Position numbers and translations under genes: made by a program
Notes under the pieces: model-generated
Seen by the model: only the letters and a program-made list of their open reading frames with translations
Databases searched by the model: none
Told to the model about the DNA's origin: nothing
Source of the DNA: Ascarosepion bandense
Lineage: Eukaryota; Mollusca; Cephalopoda; Sepiida; Sepiidae
Direction of reading: 5' to 3'
DNA length: 64,000 nt
Assembly (NCBI GenBank): GCA_037127315.1
Contig: JBBBDQ010001454.1
Location: forward strand, 1,526,501-1,590,500
Part shown: in pieces, positions 1-11,005 of the stretch
Numbering within the stretch: position 1 is the stretch's first letter
Layout of the letters: every line of letters starts with the position of its first letter

Positions 1-595
1 TTTAGTTTTTTTCCTCTCTCTACACATCTTTCCCAATGCGGTGTCCAAGTCCAAAATCGCCGACTGTTTCATCTTCTCTTCCTTGGCTAACTTTGGCATT
101 AAGATCTTTCATGATAATTCTTATTTCTTGAGATTTTTACTATGCCTTTTTCTTTATTTTGTGTTGTCGATGCATATACCACTATTACCAATATATCGAG
201 AGGCCTCCAATTCAATCTAACTACTATAATTCTTTCAGATATCTGGCAGTATCCCATGACGCATTTTTTGTGTCTTTATCTAGTATAATGCCGGCTCTTT
301 TTTCATTATTTTCACCTCCTGCGTATATAATTCTGTGGTCATCACTGATGAAGTCTCCATTGTTTGGCCATCTCATTTCACATATGCCTAATATGTTTAT
401 GTTCAGTTTAGTCATCTTCTGCTTTACGTTTTCCAGCTGTCCACAGATGTTTATGGCTCTAACGCTCCATGATCTAATAGTTATTTTTTTGTTTGTTGCG
501 AACAGTTGCAAGATAACGGTCCGGTGACACATGTTGCTCGTGTTTTTCCATTCAAGGCGAGGGATAAATTCCGTGGGATTTGTCCCCTTTACCAT
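1..595 (-). mobile_element. LINE-A: APE-type endonuclease domain of a non-LTR retrotransposon (decayed, runs off window)
   Basis: Read on the minus strand, this resembles the N-terminal apurinic-endonuclease-like domain that nicks target DNA for APE-type non-LTR retrotransposons. The open stretch 595-224 contains the start of the fold (SVRAINICGQLENV, then LNINILGICEMRW). Past a frame disruption comes LVIVVYAST near 190-165, matching the conserved VQVYAPT strand. Near 105-30 the frame reads AKVSQG then VGDFGLGHRIG, the position of the family's GDFNAKVG...G.FGLG.RN segment. A stop near 105 and several frame changes show it is dead. The window edge cuts it before the reverse transcriptase. The clade (RTE-like or jockey-like) cannot be fixed without alignment. 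Confidence 0.8.
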
Positions 596-910
596 GTTAA
601 TGCTAACATCGCATGATGACGGTCTGGTGACACCTGTAGTGCATGTTATTCCTTATCGAGTCAGTGTTGTTAGGGTTTATAACATTATTGTGAAAGTTCA
701 TGAATATACGCGGAAGGAATAGTGGAGTGATTTCCCGTTGCTTTCTCCACTGCGTTTTATCGAGACGCCACCTCTAGTTAGCTAGCTGTTGACTCCTCAA
801 GAATTCATCCACCATTTGTAGGCTTAACTGTTTTTGCTACGGGGGAACTAACCGTGAGACGAGAAAACAGCAACAGCAACAACAACAACAACAACAACAG
901 CAGCAATACA
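596..910 (-). mobile_element. Putative 5' leader of the LINE-A copy, with a CAA-rich stretch
   Basis: This lies directly upstream, on the minus strand, of the endonuclease reading frame. It holds no ORF, is less AT-rich than its surroundings and ends in a short CAA/CAG-type run (about 869-905). Treating it as the element's 5' untranslated region is inferred from position only. Confidence 0.4.
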
Positions 911-1267
911 AAGCACCTGTACAGCTAGTAAAATAAGAAGGAAGTCATTAGTTGATGCGATGCTGTAATTGTTGGGCGTGTATGCAGAAATTATATGAGT
1001 GAGGATTTTTGATAGTCGGTATACAGGTGTAGGTATTTGGGATATGGTAGGTCGGAGGGGAAAACCTAGGTTATGGATTTTTAGGATGAATGCTTCTATA
1101 AAAATAGAAAGTAAGAATAAATATAGTATATATACAATTCCGTATTATTTAAACGTCGTAAAAATAACAGAAAAGGTATGATCATGAATTTCCCTACACC
1201 CGCTCGTGTCAATTAGAATTTTGTTTCTCTTCTTTAGAGTAATTGGATAAAGTATCGCATACATCTG

Positions 1268-1531
1268 CGTTATAGTATAATGGGCATCGGTTCGGAACGA
1301 GAAATCGGTGAGCCGAGTTCAAATTCGATTTGAATTCGTTGCACACGATAATACCATCGGAAAAGTTATCTAATATATCTTCTTCCTTCAGCTACGGGTT
1401 AAATAGAAAAGCCGATTGAGTTCTATAACCTTGGTTGGCAACAAGTCTACCGTGTAAAATAATGGCAACCTACTGCGGGAACATCTTCTGCCCAGTCAAT
1501 CATGTTTCTTCCTACACATGATCGCCTAAGA

Positions 1532-1532
<1 letters not shown>
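1268..1532 (+). mobile_element. SINE-1 copy (tRNA-derived SINE)
   Basis: The tRNA-like head has an A-box-like part (near 1270-1290) and a B-box-like GAGTTCAAATTC (near 1316). The body shares with the other copies the segments 'ACGGGTTAAATAG', 'GTTCTATAACCTTGG', 'GGCAACCTACTGCGGG' and 'TCTGCCCAGTCA'. The terminal hairpin is mutated and the copy runs into a TA array. It is among the more diverged of eight copies here. Confidence 0.85.

Positions 1533-1584
<52 letters not shown>
1533..1584. repeat. (TA)n microsatellite
   Basis: Uninterrupted TA dinucleotides at the 3' end of a SINE-1 copy, a placement also seen at 41.38 kb. Confidence 0.97.
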
Positions 1585-1585
<1 letters not shown>

Positions 1586-1609
1586 CTGATCAAATAAATT
1601 TTGCTACCT

Positions 1610-1910
1610 CCCAAAAAAGTAATATTTTGAAAATTAAAAATATTTCTTGAAGCTTTTATTTTAGCTATAATTACAAGCTAGATAATTAAATTTAATTTTC
1701 CAATAAGCAAAATATGCTATTTCAAATTGATTTTAATTCGATTGGAATTTATTTTTGATTATCAGAAAAATTGATAAATCGATAAATCTGATATCACAAT
1801 GATATGCACTTAATTTAAAAAAAAATGAAATCTACTTTTCTGAAATAGTATTACAGAAAAAATAGCTCATTTAAATTTTAATTAATCTGAACTGAAACAA
1901 ATATTACTTT
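1610..1910 (-). repeat. AR1 dispersed AT-rich repeat
   Basis: The reverse complement shares long stretches with 5870-6180 and 50225-50500, for example the motif 'TTTTGCTTATTGGAAA' and the sequence around 'CAGATTAATT'. It has no ORF or terminal repeat. It could be a decayed MITE or part of an unknown element. Confidence 0.6.
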
Positions 1911-2796
1911 TGGTTTAGATTATCGCAGAGAGGCATTGTTTTAATAAGGAGTTGGGTTTTTTTATGAGGTCTGAAAACATTTATCGATGATCTGATGTTT
2001 GAAAAATATATCTAAGAAGGAGAAAATCTCCATGAAATAACATGGAAATACATCGTAAATGACTTTCTATCCAGTAATCTTTTATCCATTAATTTTACAA
2101 ATTTAAAATTATGAAACACATTAATGTTTTATTAGATTTTAGGTACTTGATCATTATAGTCGCTTATTGAGGAAATGTTAGAAAATTACCAATAAATTTT
2201 CAATTTTTTATACATAGAGCACATATTTTTGATAATGTTTTGTATGCATGTTCATATTTACAAAATGCGGCACCTTTATACACAAAAAAATCAAAATTAC
2301 CTTTAAAATACAGGGGTCGATGAATAGTAATAAAATTTTCTATTTATGATTAGTAAATGTAGTTTTTACTTAAGAACAGTATCACCTAACCAGTTCAAAT
2401 TAATACAGAATTTTAAAAGATTTAAGATTATAAATTATTTTAATTATATTTTTAAATTAAAACAACTCTTGTAAAATTTGATTAATCATCGATGATTCAG
2501 AGCATATCTTTTGTAACTGAGTGTCCTGTTTGACCAACATATTTGATGATTTAAATTATTCAATGATTTATCATTATAACTCATGTAAACATTAAACGAT
2601 ACAAAAAAGAATATCTTGAAATTTCATAAAACTAAATACATTGGACTAACAGATGTAAGGAAAATATCTATACCAATATTCTTTAAAATGAAACAGGTAA
2701 AATAATTTAATTCATTTGTGTATTGGTCCAAAAAATTTAGCTGATTCCTTGATGAGTTCAGTCTTTTCATCTCTTTATTTGACAGCTATCTTTTTA

Positions 2797-2800
<4 letters not shown>
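1911..2800. other. AT-rich sequence, nothing recognised
   Basis: Roughly three quarters A+T, stop codons in all frames, no recognisable repeat or RNA feature. Confidence 0.6.

Positions 2801-2855
<55 letters not shown>
2801..2855. repeat. (GA)n microsatellite
   Basis: About 27 uninterrupted GA dinucleotides. Confidence 0.97.
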
Positions 2856-2858
<3 letters not shown>

Positions 2859-3164
2859 GTGTATTACAACCTCAGAATACGTATGTAACTGTAAATTATA
2901 GGTGAGTATAAACTTATTAGTCATTGCAGATTTTATATGGAAATGACTAAGTTGAAATGGATTACTGATCGATTTCAGAATCAGATTTCATATTTTCACT
3001 ATTTTTATTTGAAAGACGAGCTTCGTCATTACATTGTTGATAATGGAATTTGAAGTCTCTTTAAGTATGAATTCAACTCGTAACTCATGAGAAGAACAAC
3101 TGTAAATAGTTTTGTTGACTTTTATATAAGGTTATCAATTAAAGTGGTAACCTTCACTAATTTT

Positions 3165-3330
3165 CGAAACCTAACTTTTAAATTGAATTTTTAAAAATAA
3201 AAAAAATGTATTCTTGGACATTTTATTTTAGTTTTAATTGAAAGCTAAATGATTTAATTTACTATTTCCAGTAGGCAAAATACTCTGGTGTATTTCAAAC
3301 AGAAATTATGGACTGAAATCTAAAATTTTA
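3165..3330 (-). repeat. AR1 dispersed AT-rich repeat, partial copy
   Basis: The same order of motifs as 1610-1750 (TTTTATTTTAG, then AATTxxAAGCTA, then a 'AGGCAAAATA' block and a stretch of TTTCAAA) marks it as a diverged copy of the AR1 repeat. Confidence 0.5.
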
Positions 3331-3915
3331 AGATTTTTTTCAATTTTATTCAATTTTTCGGCCATTTTTGAGAGATCGACACAATTCTAAACAAACTTAA
3401 TTGTCTGTTTTTAACATTTTGCAAAAATGAAATATATATCTGTGACACGTTATTTTTTTAGAAAACTAATATATTTAAAGTTAAATTAATTTGATTTACA
3501 CGAGTATTACTAATTTATAGCATGAAATTTAGAATAAAAATATTTCTCAAACACAGTGTGTTGATCTTTCTGAACTTTTCCCCGTACATTTGACATGTCA
3601 TGACAGTCAGACAGATGGGAGATAAGATAAATGTAGGGCGATCACAAGTGACATAATTGTGCATATTTTTCCTGTAAGAGGGAAAAAAAAGCCAAACAGT
3701 GACCTTTTATGTACAAGTGAAAATTACCATACAAAAAAAAAAAAGAAACTTTAGATACACACAAAAAAATTAAATACGAAGGCACGACGATTTGTTTTAA
3801 ATTTTTCATTTTTCGATCATTAAATGTAGTCTTCACTTAATAAATTAATAACCTAAGGGCAACAAATCTTTGAAGTATTTTCAAAATACTTTTGAAAGTT
3901 TATAAATTATTGTTA
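3331..3915. other. AT-rich sequence, nothing recognised
   Basis: No ORF, RNA or repeat structure is seen apart from short A runs near 3730 and 3765. Confidence 0.55.
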
Positions 3916-3921
3916 TTTCTG

Positions 3922-4272
3922 TTAAATAATGAAACCCCGTTCCGTCATCCACCTGCTCAGGCCCTTCACATATGCTATCCGCTGCCTTCCTCTGTCTCTT
4001 GTTCCTTCTATCTGGCCTGTCAGTATCAGGTTCTCCAAGCCCTCCTTCCTCATTGCATGTCCCAGGAACTTTAGTTGTCTCTTCTCGATGCTCCCTATTA
4101 ATTTTCTTTTCATTGCCATTCTTTCCAACACCTCATTATTGCTCACATGCTCCGTCCATGTTATCCGCAGCATCCTTCTGTAGAACCACATTTCCATTGG
4201 GTCAAGTTTTTTCCTCACTTTCGATGATATTGTCCAGCATCCACTGCCGTGTTGAAGAACTATGTATTCAAA
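3922..4272 (-). mobile_element. LINE-A: C-terminal part of reverse transcriptase ORF (5'-truncated)
   Basis: The minus strand is open for 98 codons (4218-3922) and readable upstream to about 4272. It contains MEMWFYRRMLRITWTEHVSN, then KRQLKFLGHAMRKEGLENL, then a basic GTRDRGRQR stretch and LSRWMTERG. This is the characteristic post-RT C-terminus of APE-type LINE ORF2 proteins, just before the stop and tail. The final ~40 codons seen in the copy at 37.9 kb are missing. It shares near-identical peptides with 37376-37925, so they belong to one family. Confidence 0.88.
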
Positions 4273-4569
4273 AACTCAGACGTTAAAGCTATACATACAT
4301 CTTTGTACTGTTCACTTCATTTGCGAATCGTCCATACTTTGAAATTATCCTAAAACAAAAACCAGAAACTGATTTAACTGAATTTTCTAACGACTCGAGG
4401 ATTGAAGTTAAAGCGCCTGAAAGGAACATGGTCAATTGAAGGTTACAATTACAAGAATTCAAGCAATTCAGAACATTGATTAAAAATCTTTCGATTCCTT
4501 CCTTATTTATTTTATTATATATACCGTGTGCAGTCTGTTTACTATCCTTCTCCTTATCTGTTCTGCTAT

Positions 4570-4800
4570 CCATTCACATAAACCAATGAAGACGCTTCTC
4601 ATATCGTTTGACTCTTTGAGTCAATCTTTTCAGTCTTCCTCGTTATACGTCCCAGAAATTCCATCTGTTTCTTTCTGATTCTAAGAATAAATGTCTTTTT
4701 TGGTTCTATTTCCTTAAAAGTTTCTCGTTCTTACACGCATCGTCTATGGTATTCTCAGAATCCTCCTGCAGAACTACTTTTCTTCTCTTTATCTGCGAAG
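4570..4800 (-). mobile_element. LINE-A-like C-terminal fragment, more diverged
   Basis: Minus-strand reading across frames gives an RRILRIP block, then FILRIRKKQMEFLGRITRKT, which parallels the RRMLRI...RKRQLKFLGHAMRKE block of LINE-A. Stops and frame shifts are frequent. It is probably an older or related subfamily. Confidence 0.6.
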
Positions 4801-5869
4801 AAACGCACTCTTTTTCTTTTACTTCCACTAATTTGCTGAAAAAAGAGCATGTCATGATGAAAAAATGCTTATGTTATTAAGAAGTAAGACTAGGGTATTT
4901 TTGTCGTTACTAACATGCTCTAAATGTTGGTTAAAAATTGTGCTTATTTTGCGTCAGCGGAGGTAGGGGTCAAAATTAATATACGAAATTTTAGCAGTTT
5001 TTGCGGCAAAAAATACATTAATTTTGAAATTCTTTCAAAAATCAAACAATCGCCGGATTTTAATTAAGCTTTCAGGATTTATTCACAAATGAATGAAAAT
5101 ATTTAAAAATCATTCACTTTGAAAATTTTGGAAAAATATTACTTCTCAAATTACTTAATTTTACAAAATTTTGAATAATTAAATTTTTGCGCCATTAGAC
5201 AAAGCAGCATTCCTTGGAGAATTTAAATCATCAATTTTTCTTTTGTAAAACAGAAATATCCTTTACCAAAAATCTGCTTTAAATCGTAAAATAAAAATAA
5301 ATAAAATTAAGATATTATTAAATTAGAATAGCTGTTAATTGATTATATAAATAAGATATATTATAGACACTATTGTGTTGAGAAAAATATTTATTTCAAT
5401 GAACAATTAATCTTTACAAGAATTTTTTAATTTCCAAAAATTTAATTAGAATGATTTATTAAGTTTTAGATTTTATAAAAGTTTGTATTAATTTTACTTA
5501 ATTGATATTATCATTAAGTAAAATCTATATTTATTAATCATATTTGATAGTGCTTAGTAAATTCAATCAAAAACCGATATTTTTAAAAGAATTTTGAATT
5601 TTGTTTTGCATCTGTATAAACGTGCTGATTTTTGTAGATACGGATATTCATATACGATACTCTCAGAAAAAAGAACGATAACGGTAGTTAATTGAAAGAC
5701 GAAAGTTCTGAAATTCAATAAAACATTAGATTACGGAAAATATCTTCTTAAATTTTAAACATGACTGAGCACTTGAAAATTGTATAAAAAGGCGCACACG
5801 AAGAAAACATTAGATATACATCCCTCGTCAAGCTGGTAACATGTCAACACCTTAAATAAACAGCTACTG
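4801..5869. other. AT-rich sequence, nothing recognised
   Basis: Long A/T runs and no ORF above 60 codons. The 4930-4990 stretch is slightly richer in G but carries no motif I can name. Confidence 0.55.
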
Positions 5870-6180
5870 CTAATTAAAAAAATAATTTCTGTGATATTTT
5901 AAATTTAAATCATATTTGTTTCAAATCAGATTAATTGTACTTTAAATCGGCTAATATTCCTCAAATAAAATTTCAGAAAAATATTTTTTACTTTCGAAAG
6001 ATTTTTTACACAAATAATTACGTTGTGACGACTTAAAGATTACTAAAAAGAGGAGCTAATCAGCTATTTTAGAAAAAAAAAGAACTCTTCTAGTCAATTT
6101 AAATTCATTTTAAATTAGATTTTGAAATATAACAAAGTATTTTGCTTATTGGAAATATTAAATTTAATCATATTAGCTTA
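5870..6180 (+). repeat. AR1 dispersed AT-rich repeat
   Basis: Matches 50225-50500 in the same orientation, sharing 'TTTCAAATCAGATTAATT', 'CTCAAATAAAATTTCAGAAA' and 'TCAGCTATTTTAGAAAAA'-like blocks. It matches 1610-1910 in inverted orientation. Confidence 0.65.
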
Positions 6181-6184
6181 GCTT

Positions 6185-6575
6185 CCTGGTGCTCCCTCTG
6201 CATGAATTTACTCGAGCTAATAGACTAGCAACTTTTACAGTGAAACCAATCAAATGTAACCGCAAATTCTACCTTTTTAGGTTCTTTTTTCGCATTTCCC
6301 GCCTTGTAGAATTCCCTTCCGTATACTTGCCATCTCTTATCTTTTTGACTTGCATTCTTTTCCTAACAACAATTGTATCATGTTCTTCTCGCTTTCCACT
6401 CTACTCTCATGCAGCTCACTTCACACCAGTGATCTCATCATTCTCTTATCCATTCTCTGACACACCCTGTAACTTGTTCCTCTTTCTCATCACTAACCTC
6501 TCATGTAACCCCCTGCACACCAGTGGCAATACTGCCTTGCTTGGCGTAAAATCATTATATAAAATATAAAAAAAT
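6185..6575 (+). mobile_element. LINE-B: C-terminus and 3' tail of a non-LTR retrotransposon (CR1/jockey-like)
   Basis: The readable frame gives FTRANRLATFTVKPIKCNRK, then an altered form of the SRLWNSLP...CFP block (SRLVEFPSVYLPS), a hydrophobic pyrimidine-rich tail and a final cTTGCTTGGxGTxAAA motif. The same order appears at 23.9, 24.4, 18.2 and 42.9 kb and in minus-strand copies. The conserved block is the extreme C-terminus of the ORF2 protein. Reading-frame damage shows it is inactive. Confidence 0.8.
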
Positions 6576-8155
6576 GAAACATTCAAATCAAACTTCAAGA
6601 AAGATTTTTCATATGTAAAAATTCATTTTTAACCTTAAGTATAGCGATTTTTGCACCTTTCTAAGAATTTTTTCTTGTTTCTTAGTAGTTTGTTTAGTTT
6701 TTGTAAAGCATTTTTTGCCAGTCTAGTATAACTTTATTTTCGGCATCAGATTTTTATCCTTTGTTAAAATTTATATACATATTGAACTTGACAACTTTAC
6801 TTCGAAGTTCGCTTCTTGGGATTTTTCTCTTGCTGCCAGCCTATACATTTTTCATACAACTGATAGTAATTCTTTTGATTTACATTACTACCTTGCTTAT
6901 GAGATGCCATTGTTTTCCTTCAGCGTCCTCTGCGTACCGTATAATGTTCATATTTTCTCACCGATCCTGTTCGAGTCTCTAGCTACCTTAATCTTTATTT
7001 GATATTTTTCCCTGTTGCAATATCGGTGAAAATGTAGAAGAGATTTGTTTGATTCTTGAGGCAACAAAAAACGAAAAATATTCGCATACTAAATAATTTT
7101 TCCATAAATAAAAACAAATACCATGGGTTTCAAATCTAATGCGTTTTTTATCATTACTGTTTGAAACCTTTTAACAATGTTTTCTAAAAGTAAAACATAC
7201 TTTCGAAAATTGAAAAATAGACTTCATTATTTGGAGAGAAATAAAAATTGTCATTAAAATCATAAAGTGTGAATCTGCAGGAATTCTTCAATTCAGCTTC
7301 AGGTCCATCCTTCATCGCTGTTTGGAGACTGCCGGCTACATTTTCAACGCAGCGGCAGTGCTGAGTAAAAACATTAATACCTTTAGGAAGTGACTTCAAT
7401 TCAATATTTTAATTGCGAAACCTTCTCTGCTTCGTAAAATGTTGCTTCTGTATTTAGAACATGTAAAAATGTGAAACTTTAGCTATTATATATTTTTTAC
7501 CGATTTGTTTAAAAAGTAAACATTATAATACCCCTGTAGTGAACAAAACAGGTTCTAGATTTAAAAATTCAAATGCTAAGCACTGATTCATTGTTAGAAA
7601 TAAACGGATTTACTCAAATTTACAAAACCTTTGCTTAACATACACAAACTTGCGAAATTTCACACCTGGAAGCGAAATGTTTTTCGGCCAATAGAAAACT
7701 AGGAAACATTTAAAAACAAAATAGAACGGCCAGAATCACATCCGGGAGTGAATTTCAAAATGACCTTTTGGATCCCCAAAAACGAAATAAAAAGACGGGA
7801 CAAGACGACAGTCACCAGAGAGAAAAGACGAGAGTAATTTACACGTCCCTCTACAAACGTCAAGTGATCGTTATTATTATTATCTCTATCTTTCACCCTC
7901 ACTTCTTTATTCTTACGGTTTACCTGTCTGCCTTTTCTTTTACCTGATAACCGGACGGAACCTTTTAAGACTGAGCGAATACTTCAAAGACACTCCTACC
8001 AACAATATCGCTCACACATACATAACCACATACGTTCCTGCCTACGTATACATAAACTTATTTTTGCAAGGGCTCCTACAAACATTTTAACGACCTTGTA
8101 TCAACCAAAAGACACACATGCAAAAATTTTTATTTGTAAAAATTTTAACTGATTT
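6576..8155. other. No recognised element
   Basis: Mixed AT-rich sequence without a coding pattern. The stretch 7270-7400 is less AT-rich and has a 71-codon minus-strand frame with no recognisable domain. Confidence 0.5.
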
Positions 8156-8173
8156 ATATATATATATATATAA
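8156..8173. repeat. (TA)n microsatellite, short
   Basis: Nine TA dinucleotides. Confidence 0.9.
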
Positions 8174-8218
8174 ATTGTTGTTTTATTTACAATTTGATTT
8201 TCTTGTTTTATACACCTC

Positions 8219-8309
8219 TTATAGTGGGCTATCTAAATAACAAGGTCAAATCAAACTATTCTGGTTTAGCACACATATTCTCCACTATAACGGATAACCC
8301 ACTATACTC
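8219..8309. repeat. Imperfect inverted repeat around a 57-base spacer
   Basis: TATAGTGGGCTATC near 8221 is mirrored by GATAACCCACTATA near 8292, with one mismatch. It may be the ends of a small foldback or MITE, but no target-site duplication is evident. Confidence 0.4.
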
Positions 8310-9340
8310 CGACATATTGGCTATAGCAAAATGGTAGCCATAAAAATCGGGTTTTAATTAATTAATTCCATTAGTTGTTGAATAAAAAATTCAGAGCAAC
8401 TGATAACGTTGAATCTTAAACAAGAATTAGAATTAGACATCTGCAATTCAGGCCACCATAAATAGTATATGCAAAATAACACGCACCTTTCTGTTATGAA
8501 AAATGTTTCATTTTAAATATGTAAATTTTCATATTTTTGTAAGGAAAATGAATAAAATTAAAACTGAGTTTAGAGGTGAAGCAAAAAATGTTCAACTATT
8601 TGTTTGTGATTAACAAAGATTTCAAGCCACCTGGCAAGTTTTGTTAAAAAAAGCAGATACGACAATTTACCCTTCGCATAACAAGTGAGTGAATGAAAAA
8701 AGTTCCGTGACAATTTTTTAATCGTACGTAATGATATTAAATGATATTTAATGATATTAAAAAATTTGTGCAAACCAACGCCAAAAGGATAAGACGATTA
8801 ATTTTAAGAATAACCCTCACTGACTGGTTTTTTAATCGTAGGCGCGTGGAAACACGTAAGAACACATAATTGCACTCGAAATTTTAACAAAGTTTTATTA
8901 TCCATCTCTGCCAGTATTTAAAGGAAGAAAACCCAGCGAGAAATTAGACTCCGGGCAGGAAGCAGACGTTCATCTAAGTCGCGATGTAATAGAGATAACA
9001 ACAATCGACGGCTTCGTTCGTCATGCGGCGCGAACCTGATCGCTAACTTTTCAACTCTGCTCCATTCGCTTCAATTTTAATTCTAACACACAGCTATTTC
9101 AATTGACATTCATCACACAATGTTAGAGGAACATTTATTAATAGATTTAACTTCTGCATCATTGGAACTGTTCCAAAAACAAACCACGTCACGTGGTACA
9201 TTTATGGCAGATTTATTGTGAAAAGCATTTACACCTAATTTTCATGAACATACAATTTTGCAACTTCTTTTAATATTTGTCTATATTTCTGAGATGAGGT
9301 AGTATTTACAGTATTTAGATTATTCGGACTATTGTCCTCA
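8310..9340. other. No recognised element
   Basis: A short ATGATATTxAA tandem run lies near 8728-8760. A less AT-rich patch with several CpGs lies at 8935-9040. No gene model fits. Confidence 0.5.
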
Positions 9341-9349
9341 TCTTTGTTG

Positions 9350-9651
9350 CCATTTGTAGCACGTTTCGGCCGTTGTACGCTCTAGCCTTCTTCAGGTGCT
9401 AGGAATTTCAAACCGGACCCTTTATTACAGTCACTGGGGCATATAATCTTCAGTTCTTGCCTAGAACCTCTTCTGGCATGGCCCAGTGGACATAGATGTT
9501 GGTTAGTTCTTGTGATTTGACCCCAAGTGTTGTGAATTCAATACCAGGCTACAGCGCTGGTGAACAATTATCTTACTAGAAGAGGCTCTAGGCAAGAAAT
9601 GACTATCATATACCCCAGTGATTGTAATAAAGGGTTCGGTTTGAAATTCTT
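9350..9651. mobile_element. Foldback element with ~72-bp inverted arms, a tRNA-like loop and a hammerhead-like tip
   Basis: Arms 9403-9475 and 9574-9651 are near-perfect reverse complements (both contain TTTATTACA, CACTGGGG and CTTGCCTAGA/TCTAGGCAAG blocks). The ~100-base loop holds GGCCCAGTGG and GAATTCAATACC, roughly A-box and B-box positions of a tRNA-derived promoter. Just outside the left arm, the minus strand reads CACCTGAAGA ... GGCCGAAACGTG (9350-9398), a hammerhead-like core. The right arm stops before this motif. The same architecture recurs at 40400-40831. Confidence 0.65.
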
Positions 9652-9870
9652 TTTATATGCTTATCCCCATTATAAATTTGTGTATATTATTATCAAATGC
9701 TATTGTTTGTTGCCTTACAAAATGTTGATGTATTTCTTTTGTTTCATCAATGTACAAAATTAAATGTGTGCGGACTGAATTCTGAACACGCTAGTAACGT
9801 AGCAATCATTTGATCACATAGTTAACTATCATGCCCCTACATTTTAGCGCACCCGACTAGGCTTTGGGAA
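9652..9870. other. No recognised element
   Basis: AT-rich flank without recognisable features. Confidence 0.5.
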
Positions 9871-9957
9871 ATCTGATCAAACGCTAACCCCTGCCACAAT
9901 CTGATCAAACCCTAACCCCTGCCACAATCTGATCAAACCCTAACCCCTGCCACAATC
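9871..9957. repeat. Three tandem copies of a 28-bp unit containing CCCTAACCCC
   Basis: Units at 9871, 9899 and 9927 differ by a single base (ACGCTAACCCC versus ACCCTAACCCC). Each holds a telomere-like CCCTAACCC core. Confidence 0.95.
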
Positions 9958-10065
9958 CAAATGTAAAGAGACAGAAAAGAAACACGTTTCAATAAATTGC
10001 ATAACTGATTTCTTTATCCAACTTTCTTTAATTTATCTTGCTTATCTACTTCTTGCGGTGATTTT

Positions 10066-10195
10066 CTAAGCGTAGCTTGGATGTGACACAAGGCCGAAAG
10101 TAAGATACACCCAGTGAGGATTAAACTCACTACTCAGTTGAAATGATTCTAGCGAGACAAGCTTTCTAACCATTTCACCACCTCCAGGTACCCTT
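10066..10195 (-). mobile_element. SINE-3 copy (tRNA-derived)
   Basis: The minus strand begins GGTGGTGAAATGGTTAGAAAG (near 10191), an A-box-like start. A T-arm GTGAG-TTTAATC-CTCAC with a 5-bp stem and 7-base loop follows, containing a B-box. It ends with a body TACTTTCGGCCTTGTGTCAC. The same T-arm plus CGGCCTTGTG tail recurs twice at 58955-59205. Confidence 0.8.
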
Positions 10196-10509
10196 TCTCT
10201 ACCTCTTGTGTACCTGTCTTTTTTCGTTTTGTTAATTCCGTTTTCTTTCTCCACTTTTGTATTTTTAAAAATCATAATTTCTTTCTGTCCATTCGGCTTA
10301 TTAAAATTTACTTTCATAGGGTTTTACCAGTTTTTAGAGTATATTCTTAAATGTCTGCTTTTTCTTTCTTTCTTTTTCGGGGATCTACTTTCTTGTTTGT
10401 TGTTTTCTCATGAACTGTTTTTGCTCCAAATTTATTATTTTGTGACAAATTCAATTCCAGTTTTCTATCCTCGCCATTATGCTGAATATGACTCTCTACG
10501 GTTTCTCTA

Positions 10510-10792
10510 CGGGAGTGTGCGTTGTAGTTATCGGCTCGGAACGGGTTCGAATTTCAGTTTAATTCATTGCATTCAGTTGCGCACAAATACCCCTGGGAAA
10601 GGTATTCATCTGTCTCTTCTCTTATATGGGTTAAATAACAGGACAGATTGGGTTCTATAGCCTTGGCTGGCAACCAGTCTACTGCAGAAAGTAATGGTAA
10701 CCTACTTCGGGATAATCTTCTGCCCAGTCAGTCATGTCTCTTTCGAGACATGATCACCCAAGCGTGTATCACGTATGGCACTTAACTGACGG
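10510..10792 (+). mobile_element. SINE-1 copy with a deletion in the tRNA head
   Basis: The body is well conserved ('CCCCTGGGAAAGGTATTCAT', 'TGGGTTCTATAGCCTTGGC', 'AACCAGTCTACTGCAGAAAG'). The 3' end keeps the CATGTCTC-TTTC-GAGACATG hairpin. About 19 bases between GGCTCGGAAC and GGTTCGAATT are missing relative to 44188-44494. It directly abuts a minus-strand LINE-A fragment. Confidence 0.92.
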
Positions 10793-11005
10793 TTTCTTGT
10801 CCCTTGTAGCGCTAAGCAATATCTGACTCTTTACCATCTGTCTTTGTCCCCGCTGTACCATCTAATTAGGCAAATCAACTAAATAGGTTACTCCATATAA
10901 CACTCTGCCTATCTTTGTCTTCACTATATCCTATGAGTGTAAAATTCTCTAAGTCCACTTTCCTCATTATTTATCCTAGCTATTTCATGATCCTGAGTAT
11001 GATGA
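10793..11005 (-). mobile_element. LINE-A C-terminal fragment, heavily mutated
   Basis: Minus-strand reading across frames gives an IMRKVDLENFTLIGY block followed by a decayed basic segment and SQILLSATRDK, paralleling MRKEGLENLILTG ... LLRATRDR of the better copies. Several frame changes and stops are present. Confidence 0.6.

Noticed and set aside
9871..9957. Interstitial telomere repeat
   Set aside because: Only one CCCTAACCC per 28-bp unit; not a run of hexamers.
9871..9957. CRISPR-like spaced repeats
   Set aside because: Contiguous tandem units with no unique spacers, in a eukaryotic context.
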